Notes under the pieces: model-generated
What the model saw: only the letters and a program-made list of their open reading frames with translations
Told to the model about the DNA's origin: nothing
Databases searched by the model: none
Source of the DNA: Sacculina carcini
Lineage: Eukaryota; Arthropoda; Thecostraca; Sacculinidae
Assembly: GCA_916048095.2 (NCBI GenBank)
Contig: OU696595.1
Coordinates: 1,718,795-1,782,794, forward strand
DNA length: 64,000 nt
Direction of reading: 5' to 3'
Part shown: one piece after another, positions 51,131 through 62,170 of the stretch
How positions within the stretch are numbered: the first letter of the stretch is position 1
How the letters are laid out: each line of letters starts with the position of its first letter
Position numbers and translations under genes: made by a program

Positions 51131-51884
51131 CATTGGTCTTTTGCTAGTGCCTGGCCAATTGTGTTCCAATGTTCATACGCGGTCGGGTCGATGCACACGC
51201 ACGGCCAAGTGTATTTAAGTCCCGTCGCCTCGGTGCGCGGGCAGTTGGACTGGGACTTTGGCAATAGCTTGACTGACAGGGCTACTCTCTGTGTCTCGCT
51301 CGCCTTGTGTCAGTTCGACCCGAGCATCGTCCGACACATTGTGTTGGACAACGTGCTCGTTGCGATTGCCGCGCATTTCTATTGGCCTAGGATATTACCT
51401 GTATTACTTGTAACGGTGCAGTAGCTGTTTCAGTAGAGGACTCGCTACACCACTGTTACGGAATTCTGTGCCGCGGCCTTCGTGCCGAGGTTTTGCTGGT
51501 CTCCGGCCTTGTGATATTCTTTGTACTATTGTTACTGTGTATTTATAATATATCTGATGTGCTACACCGCTCTTTGTTATGTGCGCGCTCAGAACGAGCT
51601 TCGCGTAACAGTTTTGAGCGTATTTTCACACTACTACAAAAAGTTCAATTTGAAAAATGCTAGAGGGAATGAACAACTAGATAAATATTTGACCTCAGCG
51701 TGCTGGAAATATCTATAATCAGCTAAATATAATTGAAATTTGGAAAAATATTATCTGTGTGATTAAAAATGTTGTTGTAAACATATTCTTATGAAATAAT
51801 TTTTCCGACCAAAACTTACCTGCTGGAAACAAAGATTTTTGTGAGATAATACCTTTCCTATATCTCACAATGTAATTAACGCCT
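51131..51884. other. Unidentified sequence, partly LTR- or promoter-like
   Basis: 51131-51610 is GC-richer than its surroundings, with GTATTTAAG and TTTATAATATA boxes and a TGTAAC...GTAACA pair. I could not find a second copy, PBS or target duplication, so a solo LTR is only a guess. 51610-51884 is A/T-rich with nothing seen. Confidence 0.25.
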
Positions 51885-51997
51885 TTGTTTGGCGTTTTGG
51901 AAACAATTATCTTGCTGTGCCCTTTGTGGTTGGCCTTTTTTGGCTTTTTTTCGGCGGCAGTTTGGCCTTATATGGCTGGAGACACCTGGCAACACTG

Positions 51998-52023
51998 CCT
52001 GATACTCTGTACGTGCAGTCGTG
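51998..52023 (+). repeat. 26-bp direct repeat, right copy
   Basis: Partner of 48680-48705 with one mismatch; starts immediately after the right terminus of the 48711-51997 element. Confidence 0.85.
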
Positions 52024-52389
52024 ACGCGGTCGGTCCGCAGAACTCGTCTTGTTTACACGTGACTTGGCGAGTCAACCGCCACAGCATATAGAATAAAATT
52101 ATACATATAACGTAGATAGAGAATTACCGCTGTGAAAAATAAAAATGTAATTTAGCATTTATCTATAAATATGAATGTCTGCTAATATACTGTCTAAGAC
52201 GTATTAACCTATGAATAAACTGTTACTGAATGTATGATTTGTCTTTGGATATATGTGTGTTGTTCGTGCTGATCGTCATGTGTTGTACCCTCGTTGTTCT
52301 TGATATTTGTCTTTTTAATCACTGAATTATCTGCTTTCGTTGCTGTGTCCCGTTTTTGCATATCTTGCATTCGTCGTTATCTGATCAGG

Positions 52390-52705
52390 CTTCGCCCTGC
52401 TACTGGTAACCGTGTAATTCCAGTACAACCAGATTCATGATCGAGTCGTCGGCGACTAAACCGGCTCCCCCACTGTTGTGCAGTGAGGAGGGTGGCTAGA
52501 CACCCGACAGGAATAAAACAAAACCTGTTTCAAGGGCGGATGAGCTATCTGATAGCCAACGGCCATCTAGCATGTTCCAGTTTGCAAACGTCTTTTCTTT
52601 TTTCTATTTGTGCCTACTCCCTGCTCGCTGTGATGTTCCTGTCGGTTGTGTCTTTTTCGCGCCTGTGTGTAAATATGTGCGCTATATTAAATATATGCTG
52701 TTGTT
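52390..52705 (+). repeat. Dispersed SINE/LINE-3'-end repeat, copy 2
   Basis: Near-identical to 1-317 and ending GCGCTATATTAAATATATGC plus (TGT)n. The high similarity implies recent spread. Confidence 0.8.
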
Positions 52706-53417
52706 GTTGTTGTTACTGTGTGTGTGTGTGTGTGTGTCTGTCTATTATTAACTTTGTGTGTGCATCTATGTGTTTATCTTGTGTATGTATGTCTTCCCAT
52801 TGTATGTTCTGTCTGTGTGTTGTTGTGTCGAGTTCCGCTATCTGTGTTTGTGTGTTTGTTTTGTTGTGTTCTCTTTCTGTCTGTTTGAATGTTTGTCTGT
52901 GTGTGTTGCGTTTAGTTTTGTTTTCATCATTGTGTCTATTGTATTTTGTGTTGTCAATCTGAGTTTATGTCTTGTATGACTGCTGTGTTGTCTAAATGTG
53001 TTGTCTGTTGTGTAGTCTCAATGTGCTGTCTGTAAACGTGAATGTATTTTTTATCTTGTGTGTTTATGTACTTGTCTATTGTGTTTATGTGCGTGTGTGT
53101 GTGATGTGTGTGAGAGTGTCCTTGTCTCTCTATCTCTCTGTGCGCGTGTGTATATGTTTTTCCCGTTCTTGTGTGTATGTTTTCCCATTCTATGTTCTGT
53201 CTGTGTATTGCTGTGTTTTCTGTGACTGTTGTGTTGTGTTCTCTGTATGTTAATCTGAATCTATGTCTATGTGTGTCTGTGGTGTTGAGTTTTGTTATTT
53301 ATATATGTGTGTCTATTGTATTATGTTTCTTGCCTATTTGAGTGTATGTCCCTGATTGTCTGTTGTGTTGTCTTCATTGCTATATGTCTGATAGGTTGTC
53401 ATCTTCAATATGTATGT

Positions 53418-53454
<37 letters not shown>

Positions 53455-53655
53455 GCGTGTGTGTGTGCGTGTATCTGTGGGTGTGTGTGTCAGTGTGTGT
53501 GCGTCAGTGTGTGTGTGTGTGTATGTGTCAGTGTGTTGTGTGCGTGTGTGTGTTGTGCGTGTGTCTGTGTGTGTGTGTGTGTGTATGTGTGTCTGTGTGT
53601 GTTTGTACTGCGTGTGTGTGTGTGTGCGTGTGTGTATGTGTGTCAGCGTGTGTGT

Positions 53656-53692
<37 letters not shown>

Positions 53693-53880
53693 AGTGTGTG
53701 CTGTGTGTATGTGTTAGTGTGTGTGTCAGTGTGTGTGTACATGTGTGTGTGTGTGTCAGTGTGTGTGTGCATGTGTGTGTGTGGGTCAGTGTGTGTGTGC
53801 GTGTCAGTGTGTGTGTGTGTGTCAGTGTGTGTGTGTCAGTGTCACTGTGTGTGTGTGTGTGTGTCAGTGTGTTGATGTAT
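52706..53880. repeat. 1.2-kb (TG)n-derived tract
   Basis: TGTGTG runs broken by TGTCAG, TGCG and TTGTC units, almost pure TG from 53410 to 53870. All open frames across it are compositional. 53880-55343 beyond it holds further TG runs (54165-54240) and A/T-rich DNA with no gene I can support. Confidence 0.9.
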
Positions 53881-55343
53881 GTTTGGAAGCCTGGCAGGCA
53901 GGCTGGAATATATATTCACGATATTCACCTGTTTACCTATTCTCTTCTTCTTCGTTTGTCGTGAGTTTTTGTGCCACATTTCCGCCGGCATCGGATAAGC
54001 TCACTCATTTTCTCTCTCTCCCTCTCTCTGTGTGTGACTATTTCTTGCTTATCTTGATGGCAGGTCATAAATTCTCACTGGAAACTGGTTTTGAACCTGT
54101 GACCCTGACCGTGTGTCCTTCACAACGCCCACAAACTGTGTGTGTTTGCGAATGTGCATAGCAGTGCGTTTGTGTGTGTGTGTGTCAGTGTGTGTGTGTG
54201 TCAGTGTGTGTGTGTGTGTGTTTGTGCGTGTGTTTGTGTGTTCTCACCAAGCTGTTTTGGACAGAAATAAGTGAAACACTCGCAGCTACATACTTGATTG
54301 AGGCAGATGAAACCGGTAGAATAGACAAAATCATCCTGATATAATGAAAACACGTGCTATCATTTGATACGGCACTCAAGCAATCCAGAAAAATTCCTTC
54401 TGCACTTATTCACAAACATTCTTGCAAGCAAATATTTCGTAGCGTTGTCTATGGGTATGTATGCGCGTGTGTGAGATTGACCTGTCACAGAGTATCGATT
54501 CTGAGATACACAGTGAGAGATGTATTCTGGCTGAGTGCCAAGCTTGTGGGAGATTTACAGTCGGAAAATTCCCTGATTGTCTTGTCAGAAATGTCTCGAG
54601 CATTTTAACTCTCCAACCCTGAACCTCTCTTCCTCTTTTGACCTGGTACTTCAAGATGGCATGTAACGAGGTGCAAATATTCAATGAATATCGAAATGAT
54701 ATTAAAGCACGCAGAATTAAAAATGTTGTATCTTTCACGATCACTGCAACAATTGCACGGTGCGAATTTATTGCTCAAATTCACGTGCCAATTCACAACA
54801 AGACCCTTCACCATAAAAATTGACAGAAGTAAACATGTAATCTAATATTGAAGATATCCCCTGGTCAACCCTGAACCAAACAGAACAATACATCAATATT
54901 CAACAACAGAATAACATGTAGCACAGCATAACTAACTGCTACATTTACTAAGAAACAACAAATAACAAAAAAACAACTGACAAAGAAACAATCTCAATTT
55001 GGGCAGATCATTTTTCTTAATTGGAATTATTGCTTCAGGGTAAATTAATTAAATAAATCACAAGATATATATAGGTTAGCGTATACATCAATATAGTTCA
55101 GCTAAAAGTGGGCAGTTCTGTGAAATTGAGACATTTATAGAATATACGGAATATGTTTAATCGTTCTTCCAATCACAACAAATATATGGGAATAAATAAA
55201 TATTTACAGCTGAGAAGACAATGAAATTACCGTAATAAATTGTTGTAATATAAATACATTAGAGAATAATTCCTATTCTTTTCTTGAAAAATGAACACCC
55301 AAATCTACGACTGCCGTTGTTTTTGATGAAGTGTTGTGGTTTG

Positions 55344-56225
55344 TTATTTAGTGGCGCGTTTGTGACGATTTACCGCACCACAACTGCGCACCACTCGACC
55401 CCCGAGCGACACCGGAGGACGGAAATTATCCACAATCGTTCCTTCATCATCGTCACTAAGATCATCCGTCGGATTGCCGGACTGTTCGGCCGTACGTCGA
55501 CGCAGTTGACGGAATACGGCCAACTGCTCGCCGGATACCTGTACAGGCTGCTGCAGCACGATCCACGTGACGGACTCATAGAGAGGAGGTGTGGTCAGCG
55601 ATCCCTCGTAAGTCCAGTAAGCCAGCGAGTCGTGACTGGTCTGGGCAGGGAGGAAAAGATCAGGGTCACATCCTCCTGATATCTGAGTGGTCTGCCCACT
55701 GTACGGAACGCGTCGCAAAGCCTCCGCCACTTTCTCTAGCTCACCACTAGCTGTTCCCTCCTGCAACATCACTCCGACTACAGCCAGACCATCAGGAGCG
55801 GCCGCTGCCCGGGCAAATGTCCCGTAGCGAGACCGGTTGAAGTGCACCAGATGCATTTCAGCATCGCTACGACGGCCATCGACCGTGTGTTCCGAGCCAC
55901 GACCCGACTGTCCACCCCAGTGACAGTGGAACTGCTCCAGCACAAACACGTCATCTCCCAGAGGTCCCCCCATCACGCACGAGCCGCCAGTAGTGCCGAA
56001 ATCAACCCTCCATCCTGATCCGGTGTTGGTGAGGGTCTGATCGTCGTGAGGTTCGTAACGTAGAGACAGAGGTCTCGTGTTCAACTGGGGATCGGCTACA
56101 CAAGCGGAGGTCACGATATCTATGGGACTCTGGCGACTACCACTGACTCCCACGGGCCACGCGCGGTTCCACGCATCAGGACCGTTCTTGGAACCGTACC
56201 CCCAACGTAGAGGAGCTTGAGACAT
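55344..56225 (-). CDS. Alpha-carbonic anhydrase, cytosolic type, single exon
   Basis: The ATG at 56225 gives 293 residues; the family core is about 260. The enzyme interconverts CO2 and bicarbonate. Visible: WGYGSKNGPDAW near the start, QSPIDIV (32-38), zinc ligands His100 and His102 in QFHCHWGG and His125 in EMHLVHFN, the Glu112 and Glu123 network residues, and GSLTTPPLYESVTWIV with the catalytic Thr pair. The proton-shuttle His of fast isoforms is Ser70 here, so slower turnover is likely. There is no signal peptide or membrane anchor. An acidic insert (DDLSDDDEGT) and a basic tail follow the core before and after NFRPP. There are no introns, unlike typical animal CA genes. An upstream in-frame TTG at 56240 is not needed. 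Confidence 0.95.
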   Translation of the reverse strand: MSQAPLRWGYGSKNGPDAWNRAWPVGVSGSRQSPIDIVTSACVADPQLNTRPLSLRYEPHDDQTLTNTGSGWRVDFGTTGGSCVMGGPLGDDVFVLEQFHCHWGGQSGRGSEHTVDGRRSDAEMHLVHFNRSRYGTFARAAAAPDGLAVVGVMLQEGTASGELEKVAEALRRVPYSGQTTQISGGCDPDLFLPAQTSHDSLAYWTYEGSLTTPPLYESVTWIVLQQPVQVSGEQLAVFRQLRRRTAEQSGNPTDDLSDDDEGTIVDNFRPPVSLGGRVVRSCGAVNRHKRATK

Positions 56226-56585
56226 GACTATATCAATCAATGATCAGTGATCGAAACTCCAACACAAACTGATGACGCCACAACAACAATGAGCTGGAAC
56301 CACAAATGATCACGTGCATATAACACACAAGCTCCTCCGAGTGATTGTCAAAATGAACGCGCAAATAAATGTGCTGCCATTTACTGAGTCAACGTAATAA
56401 ATTACCATGGAAATTAACAACACTAATTTATTACATATATAAATCGATTTTTAGACTATATATGTTACTCATAGAACACCTACTTGAAGTTTCCTGTTTA
56501 AAATTATGTTGAAATTGAATATTTTGAATCTTAAAGAGAGAACATTTCTCATGAAATCAACATGACCTTTTTTGCAGAAATAACA

Positions 56586-56735
56586 TGAACGAATCAAAGG
56601 AACAAAACATCATTGATAATTGTGCAGAAATTATACAAAAACGGGAACGAACATGAACGTGAACGAAACATGAACGAATCAAAGGAACAAATCATAATTG
56701 ATAATTGTGTAGAAATTATACAAAAACGGGAAATT
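56586..56735. repeat. Tandem duplication of about 80 bp
   Basis: Two copies of a block around ATGAACGAATCAAAGGAACA ... GATAATTGTG...GAAATTATACAAAAACGGGA, in A/T-rich DNA upstream of the carbonic anhydrase gene. Confidence 0.75.
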
Positions 56736-56909
56736 TATCTGCATAACCGGTAGCAGTATATCCCTTGTGCAAAGCGAATACGTTTCATATACACGCTACA
56801 TCATTAAATACACGGACAAATTACTATAAAAACAAAATACAACACAAACCAACAACGCTACACAAACACACTAACTGACTCAAACACACATCACACTAAC
56901 CTGTGTCAT

Positions 56910-56910
<1 letters not shown>

Positions 56911-56985
<75 letters not shown>

Positions 56986-57076
56986 GATGACCCCGGGCGC
57001 ATGCGCTGAATAGCAGACAGTGTATGAGGGTAGATAGAGGTAGAGTTTGAGAGGAGATACCACAGGAGATTGAATG

Positions 57077-57108
<32 letters not shown>

Positions 57109-57330
57109 ATACATATACCTCACAGTTCAGACAAATAAACCCACACACACACACAAACACATACATATACCTCACAGTTCAGACAAATAAACATGCACCC
57201 ACACACACAAACATGGTTCACACTTGAATTCATGCAAACACATTCACATGCACACACTGACACACACACATTCGCACACACTGACACACACACTCACACA
57301 CATTCACACATACAGATAAGAAAACTGTTG
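56911..57330. repeat. (CA)n microsatellites with a duplicated flank
   Basis: Long CA runs at 56911-56982 and 57077-57100. The flank ACATATACCTCACAGTTCAG ACAAATAAAC occurs twice about 65 bases apart (57111, 57167). A further CA run lies at 57605-57630. Confidence 0.85.
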
Positions 57331-57767
57331 ATAATCGTAATGCCCAATAACCAATGTTGTATATTACACAGGAAAACATTGAATTTTATAGCATACTTTT
57401 TATATTTATAATATATTTCATATTATATTATATCATAATGTTAATATTACATGAAACAACCACATCAAACACGCTCATGCACACTGTGCTCACAATACAA
57501 GCTCACACACAAGACTGCCAGAATAACGAGGCGAGCACAACTGTGCTCTACTTGTGACTCAGTACTTGCTCACTTTCTTACTGTGTAACACTACCTGTCC
57601 CGTACACACACACACACACACACACACACGAGCAATATCACACAAATAAAGCTGGAAATGGTGCAAAAACTGGCGACCAGATTGGTAGCGGAGCTGAAGT
57701 CTCAATTATTAAGAAAGGTTGAATGTGATGAAGTTAGCGACATTTGAAGAACGGAGGACAAAGGATG

Positions 57768-57888
<121 letters not shown>

Positions 57889-58001
57889 GCACGATTTGTT
57901 GAAATCAACAGCAATCTGGGCACTGATACGATAGCTTCTCTGCTTCGAACGATTTTTCTGTGTTCAGGAGACAACACACTCAGTTGTTCACTGAAGTTTA
58001 T

Positions 58002-58046
58002 TCCTCGAGGTAACTTTCGGCTATCACTAGCCATCGTCAGGAGAAG
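58002..58046 (-). ncRNA. Hammerhead-ribozyme-like motif, degenerate (left pseudo-LTR)
   Basis: Same motif as 60639-60683. Helix III reads GUUACC instead of GGUACC, so one pair is lost, and helix I has a G-U wobble. Confidence 0.4.
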
Positions 58047-58153
58047 TAGATATAACACAATACAAAACAAAATACACAATATCAAACAGTACACGATAAA
58101 CGGTGTTTATATACAAGGTGAGACAATATATCACTCATGTGCCAATGTGGCAC

Positions 58154-60671
58154 CTACACAATGACACCTATGCGGCAAACGGTCGTTACAAAATTAGCAC
58201 CTATTTGCCAAGGTCGATTGGTGTCGCATGGATGGGAGGCGACATCTGGCTGTTGTTGAATGTTAATTTCACATTTATTTTTATTAATAAATACAGCTTC
58301 AATTATTTTGAGCCTACGGATGTCATTTTCTCTGTAAATTATTTCGGTTTTCTCATCCATAGTCTTTCGGTCCAATTTGATTTGATGCTGCTGGCGGTAG
58401 TGCCTGGCAATGGCTCCGTCTTGAAGGTGTGCTGAAATTCGTTTGGACAGCGTTGTTGTTGTGTAGCCAATGTAATGCGAGTTTCGGCGACTGCAGTCAC
58501 CAGTTGTACATGTATGCTGGTACACTACATTGGTTTCTTGCAACATGCTGGTCTTGGGAAGGCAACTGTTCTTCATCACCGAGCTGCGTGTTTTGCGTGT
58601 CTTGTAATAAATGACAAGCTGCAACTTGGTGCCTTCTTCTGTTGGCTGCACGTTTCTATCGACGATTCTTCTGATGGCGTTCTCATCATCTCGATAGGCA
58701 GAATACATTATGTTCTTGTAGTACAATTTGATGGTCATTGTCTCTTTGTGTTTCCTCTCTTCTTCGATATATTTCGACAATTTGTCGCGTATTACAAGAT
58801 CAATGGTCGTTTGTTCGTAGCCGTTGTTAACCAGTAGTTGCCGGACTCTTTTCAGCTCTGTGCTCGTTGCAGACCATGTTGAGCAATGCTTAATAGCTCT
58901 GTTCACGAACGACCTTATGAGGTTCATCTTATACGCTTGCGGGCACTCACTAGCGGCGTTCAGGCAGAAGCCTAGGTCTGTATTTTTCGTATAGACGGCT
59001 GTGGAAACTGAGGTCTCGTGTCGCTCTACTGCAACGTCCAGGAAACTCAGTTTGCAATTCACTTCCTGCTGATGTGTGAACTTCAAACATTCGCTTCGCT
59101 GTTTCGCAGTTTCGCTGAAGCTGATTTGCCAACTGAAGTACGGCGTCTTCCTCGGCACATATAAATACATCATCGACGTACCTGGCGTATATTGGTGGCT
59201 TGCAAGTCGGTTCTGTTGCGAACGTAGTTGTTTCGACGTGGCCCATGTAGAAATTGGCGAAAAGCACGCCGAGAGGAGAACCCATGGCTACACCGTCGTG
59301 TTGGATGTACATCTTCCCATCTGGTGCGTAGAACGGTGCTTCTTTCGTGCAGGCACACAACAATTCTCGGAGATACGCCTCAGGAATGTCGAATTTTTGT
59401 TGTGAGCTGCGGTAGAGATGGTGACAGATGATATCTATGGTCTCGTTAACAGGAACATTCGTAAAAAGAGATTCAACATCCATCGTGTGCATTTTCCCGT
59501 TGGGCCGAGTCGCTTTCATAATTTTCAAAAATTCTTCTGATAACTTTATGCAAAAATCGTCGGGCAAGTACGGTGAAATCAAGGCGTTGAGCTCTTTTGC
59601 CAGTTTGTATGTGACTGACGGTGTCTGGCTTATAATTGGGCGAATAGGATAACCATCTTTATGCGTTTTTATGTTGCCGTACGCATAGCCCAATCTATGG
59701 TCGCCTTCAATGATGGACAATTTGTTTTCACTCGTGGTATTGCACTTGCGGATAATTTTATTTAACTTAATTTTCATTGCATCCGTTGGATTTCCGGTTA
59801 TTCGGCGAAACTTGGATGCATCACTGAGTATCTGCGCCATTTTGTTGTCATAATCACAACGGTCTAGTATGACGAACATGGATGATTTGTCAGTTTTTCG
59901 AATAATAATGCTGCTATTATTCCTTAGCTCCAACGCCGCAGCTCTGAGCTCTGGTGAGATCAAGGACGTTCTTGTATGCCCGCGAGAGATTTTTGACTCG
60001 CGAATAATTTCCGCTTGCAAGTCAGGGCTTGTTTTCACTTTTCCTCTCCCTTCGGGATTCTGAATGTCATTTAGAAGCATTTCCAGCTCAATGCGCTTAC
60101 TCAGGGTTTTTCGTTTACTCATATGGTGACAGTTGAGTCCCAGGTTGAGAAACTGTTTCTGGACGGCTGTCAATTCAACGCTACTGAGATTGATGAATTG
60201 ATTTGCTTTTTGGGGTAAGTCAAAACAACCTCCATAAAGCGCAGAAAGTTTCTTGCCTGTTCTGATGCGTGATTCATACATGTGCTTATCTTCAAATTCT
60301 GATAGCTCTAAGTCAATTTGTTCTCTGACCTGTTGTGATACGTAGGCGTCTTTCCAGGCTTGACGCATTTCCTCCAGGCGTTGTTCAGTTTGCGAGCAAA
60401 TATCTTCTATTATCTTGAGTTATTCCTTGAGGTAGCTGAGTCGTTCAGCTGGAGTAACTCGTTTGCTGCTGGCCATGCGACTGTACGTATACTTTGGAAG
60501 GAGGCCATTATGTATGCACGATTTGTTGAAATCAACAGCAATCTGGGCACTGTTGTGCTGATACGATAGCTTCTCTATGCTTCGCACGATTTTTCTGTGT
60601 TCAGGAGACAACACACTCAGTTGTTCACTGAAGTTTATTCCTCGAGGTACCTTTCGGCTACCACTAGCCAT
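58154..60671 (-). pseudogene. Penelope-like polyprotein: RT and GIY-YIG endonuclease
   Basis: It starts at the ATG 60671 ([16 protein letters not shown]). One in-frame TAA at 60420-60422 interrupts the N-terminal region. The RT (58950-60368) shows IIRKTDKSSMFVILD, GNIKTHKDGYPIRPIIS, MDVESLFTNVPV, DGVAMGSPLGVLFANFYM and the catalytic YARYVDDVFI. A frameshift near 59085 moves to the frame with LSFLDVAVERHE and the endonuclease TCTTGDCSRRNSHYIGYTTT. Penelope-like RTs are related to telomerase and use the endonuclease for target-primed insertion. Two lesions make this copy inactive. Confidence 0.9.
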
Positions 60672-60683
60672 CGTCAGGAGGAG
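60639..60683 (-). ncRNA. Hammerhead-ribozyme-like motif (right pseudo-LTR)
   Basis: Minus strand: helix I TCCTC pairing with GAGGA; core CTGACGA; stem II GGCTA/TAGCC; core GAAA; a minimal stem III A-GG-TA-CC-T; then C at the cleavage position. Penelope-like elements are known to carry type I hammerheads with very short helix III in their pseudo-LTRs. One extra U lies between CTGACGA and stem II, so activity is uncertain. The same bases also encode part of the polyprotein N-terminus. Confidence 0.5.
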
Positions 60684-60784
60684 TAGATATAACACAATAC
60701 AAAACAAAATACACAATATCAAACAGTACACGATAAACGGTGTTTATATACAAGGTGAGACAATATATCACTCATGTGCCAATG

Positions 60785-61876
60785 TGGCACCTACATAATG
60801 ACACCTATGCGGCAAACGGTCGTTACAAAATTAGCACCTATGTGCCAAGGTCGATTGGTGTCGCATGGATGGAAGGGCGACATCTGGCTGTTGTTGAATG
60901 TTAATTTCACATTAATTTTTATTAATAAATACAAACTGATACAAACTGATACAAACAAATACAAACTGAGTTTCCTGGACGTTGCAGTAGACCGACACGA
61001 GACCTCATTTTCCACAGCCGTCTATACGAAAAATACAGACCTAGGCTTCTGTCTGAACGCCGCTAGTGAGTGCCCGCAAGCGTATAAGATGAACGTCATA
61101 AGGTCGTTCGTGAACAGAGCGATTACGCATTGCTCAACATGGTCTGCAGCGAGCACAGAGCTGAAAATAATCCGGCAACTACTGGTTAACAACGGCTACG
61201 AACAAACGACCATTGATCGTGTAATACGCGACAAATTGTCAAAATATTTTGAAGAAGAGTGGAAACACAAAGAGACAATGACCATCAAATTGTACTACAA
61301 GAACATCATGTCTTCTGCCTATCGAGATGATGAGAACGCCATCAGAAGAATCGTCGATAGAAACGTGCAGCCAACAGAAGAAGGCACCAAGTTGCAGCTT
61401 GTCATTTATTACAAGACACGCAAAACACGCAGCTCGGTGATGAAGAACAGTTGCCTTCCCAAGACCAGCATGTTGCAAGAAACCAATGTAGTGTACCAGC
61501 ATACATGTACAACTGGTGACTGCAGTCGCCGAAACTCGCATTACATTGGCTACACAACAACAACGCTGTCCAAACGAATTTCAGCACACCTTCAAGGCGG
61601 AGCCATTGCCAGGCACTACCGCCAGCAGCATCAAATCAAATTGGACCGAAAGACTATGGATGAGAAAACCGAAATAATTTACAGAGAAAATGACATCCGT
61701 AGGCTCAAAATAATTGAAGCTGTATTTATTAATAAAAATAAATGTGAAATTAACATTCAACAACAGCCAGATGTCGCCCTTCCATCCATGCGACACCAAT
61801 CGACCTTGGCACATAGGTGCTAATTTTGTAACGACTGTTTGCCGCATAGGTGTCATTATGTAGGTGCCACATTCAT
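60785..61876 (+). mobile_element. Inverted 5'-truncated Penelope-like copy
   Basis: The plus-strand frame 60774-61823 repeats the C-terminal third of the polyprotein (LSFLDVAVDRHE to the YIGYTTTT endonuclease and beyond). Its 3' end 61735-61871 is the inverted complement of 60785-60930. It joins the right pseudo-LTR through short ACAAACTGAT repeats at 60931-60965. Confidence 0.85.
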
Positions 61877-62170
61877 TCAGTCTTCGTCGTGCCTTCGTCG
61901 TAGTCGGTCGTGTTTTGTGTCCGGTCTGATTCTGTATTGACTTCTGGAGTCCCTTGGCGTCCCTCGGCATTGCGTGAGCGTAGGTTTGCGATAGCATCTC
62001 CCCTTCCACCTGTGACGTGTATTCGTCCATCTGCGTGTGTGTCTGTGCTTGTCCCTAGCGCGTCTCGTCAACTGGCACTCTAGGTGTATGCGCGTGTGCT
62101 GTCCTTTCTTGAATAGCTCGCTCTGTCTACTGTTTTTTTCGCGACCTTTTCTCTCTTTCTGCGGGCTATC

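Larger units (their letters stand above)
48711..51997. mobile_element. Element with hAT-like inverted termini carrying an L2 copy
   Basis: The left end CAGGGCTGCCAGGT and the right end (read inward on the minus strand) CAGTGTTGCCAGGT match at 12 of 14 bases and resemble hAT termini. AAGGCCAA/TTGGCC motifs are frequent just inside both ends. No transposase frame is seen. It is bracketed by a 26-bp direct repeat instead of an 8-bp duplication, with five extra bases (TGTGT) on the left. The interior contains a LINE-like scrap near 49090-49230 and the L2 copy. Confidence 0.55.
57893..60935 (-). mobile_element. Penelope-like retroelement with pseudo-LTRs
   Basis: Direct repeats of about 400 bases (57893-58300 and 60514-60935) flank a body with a Penelope-type RT and a GIY-YIG endonuclease, the partial-tandem arrangement of Penelope-like elements. 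The left copy begins inside the N-terminal coding region beside a (TA)n run. The right repeat joins head-to-head with an inverted truncated copy. Repeats are highly similar, so the insertion is fairly young. Confidence 0.9.

Noticed and set aside
51131..51610. Solo LTR
   Set aside because: TG/CA-type edges and TATA-like boxes are present, but there is no second copy in the window and no target duplication could be found.
52758..53964. Cys/Val-rich open frames of 70-184 codons
   Set aside because: Pure translation of (TG)n DNA, mirrored by Thr/His-rich frames on the other strand.
54245..54345. Possible exon on the minus strand (Cys-rich in one frame, between ATATCAG and GTGAGA)
   Set aside because: Splice-like edges exist but no neighbouring exon or family match supports it.
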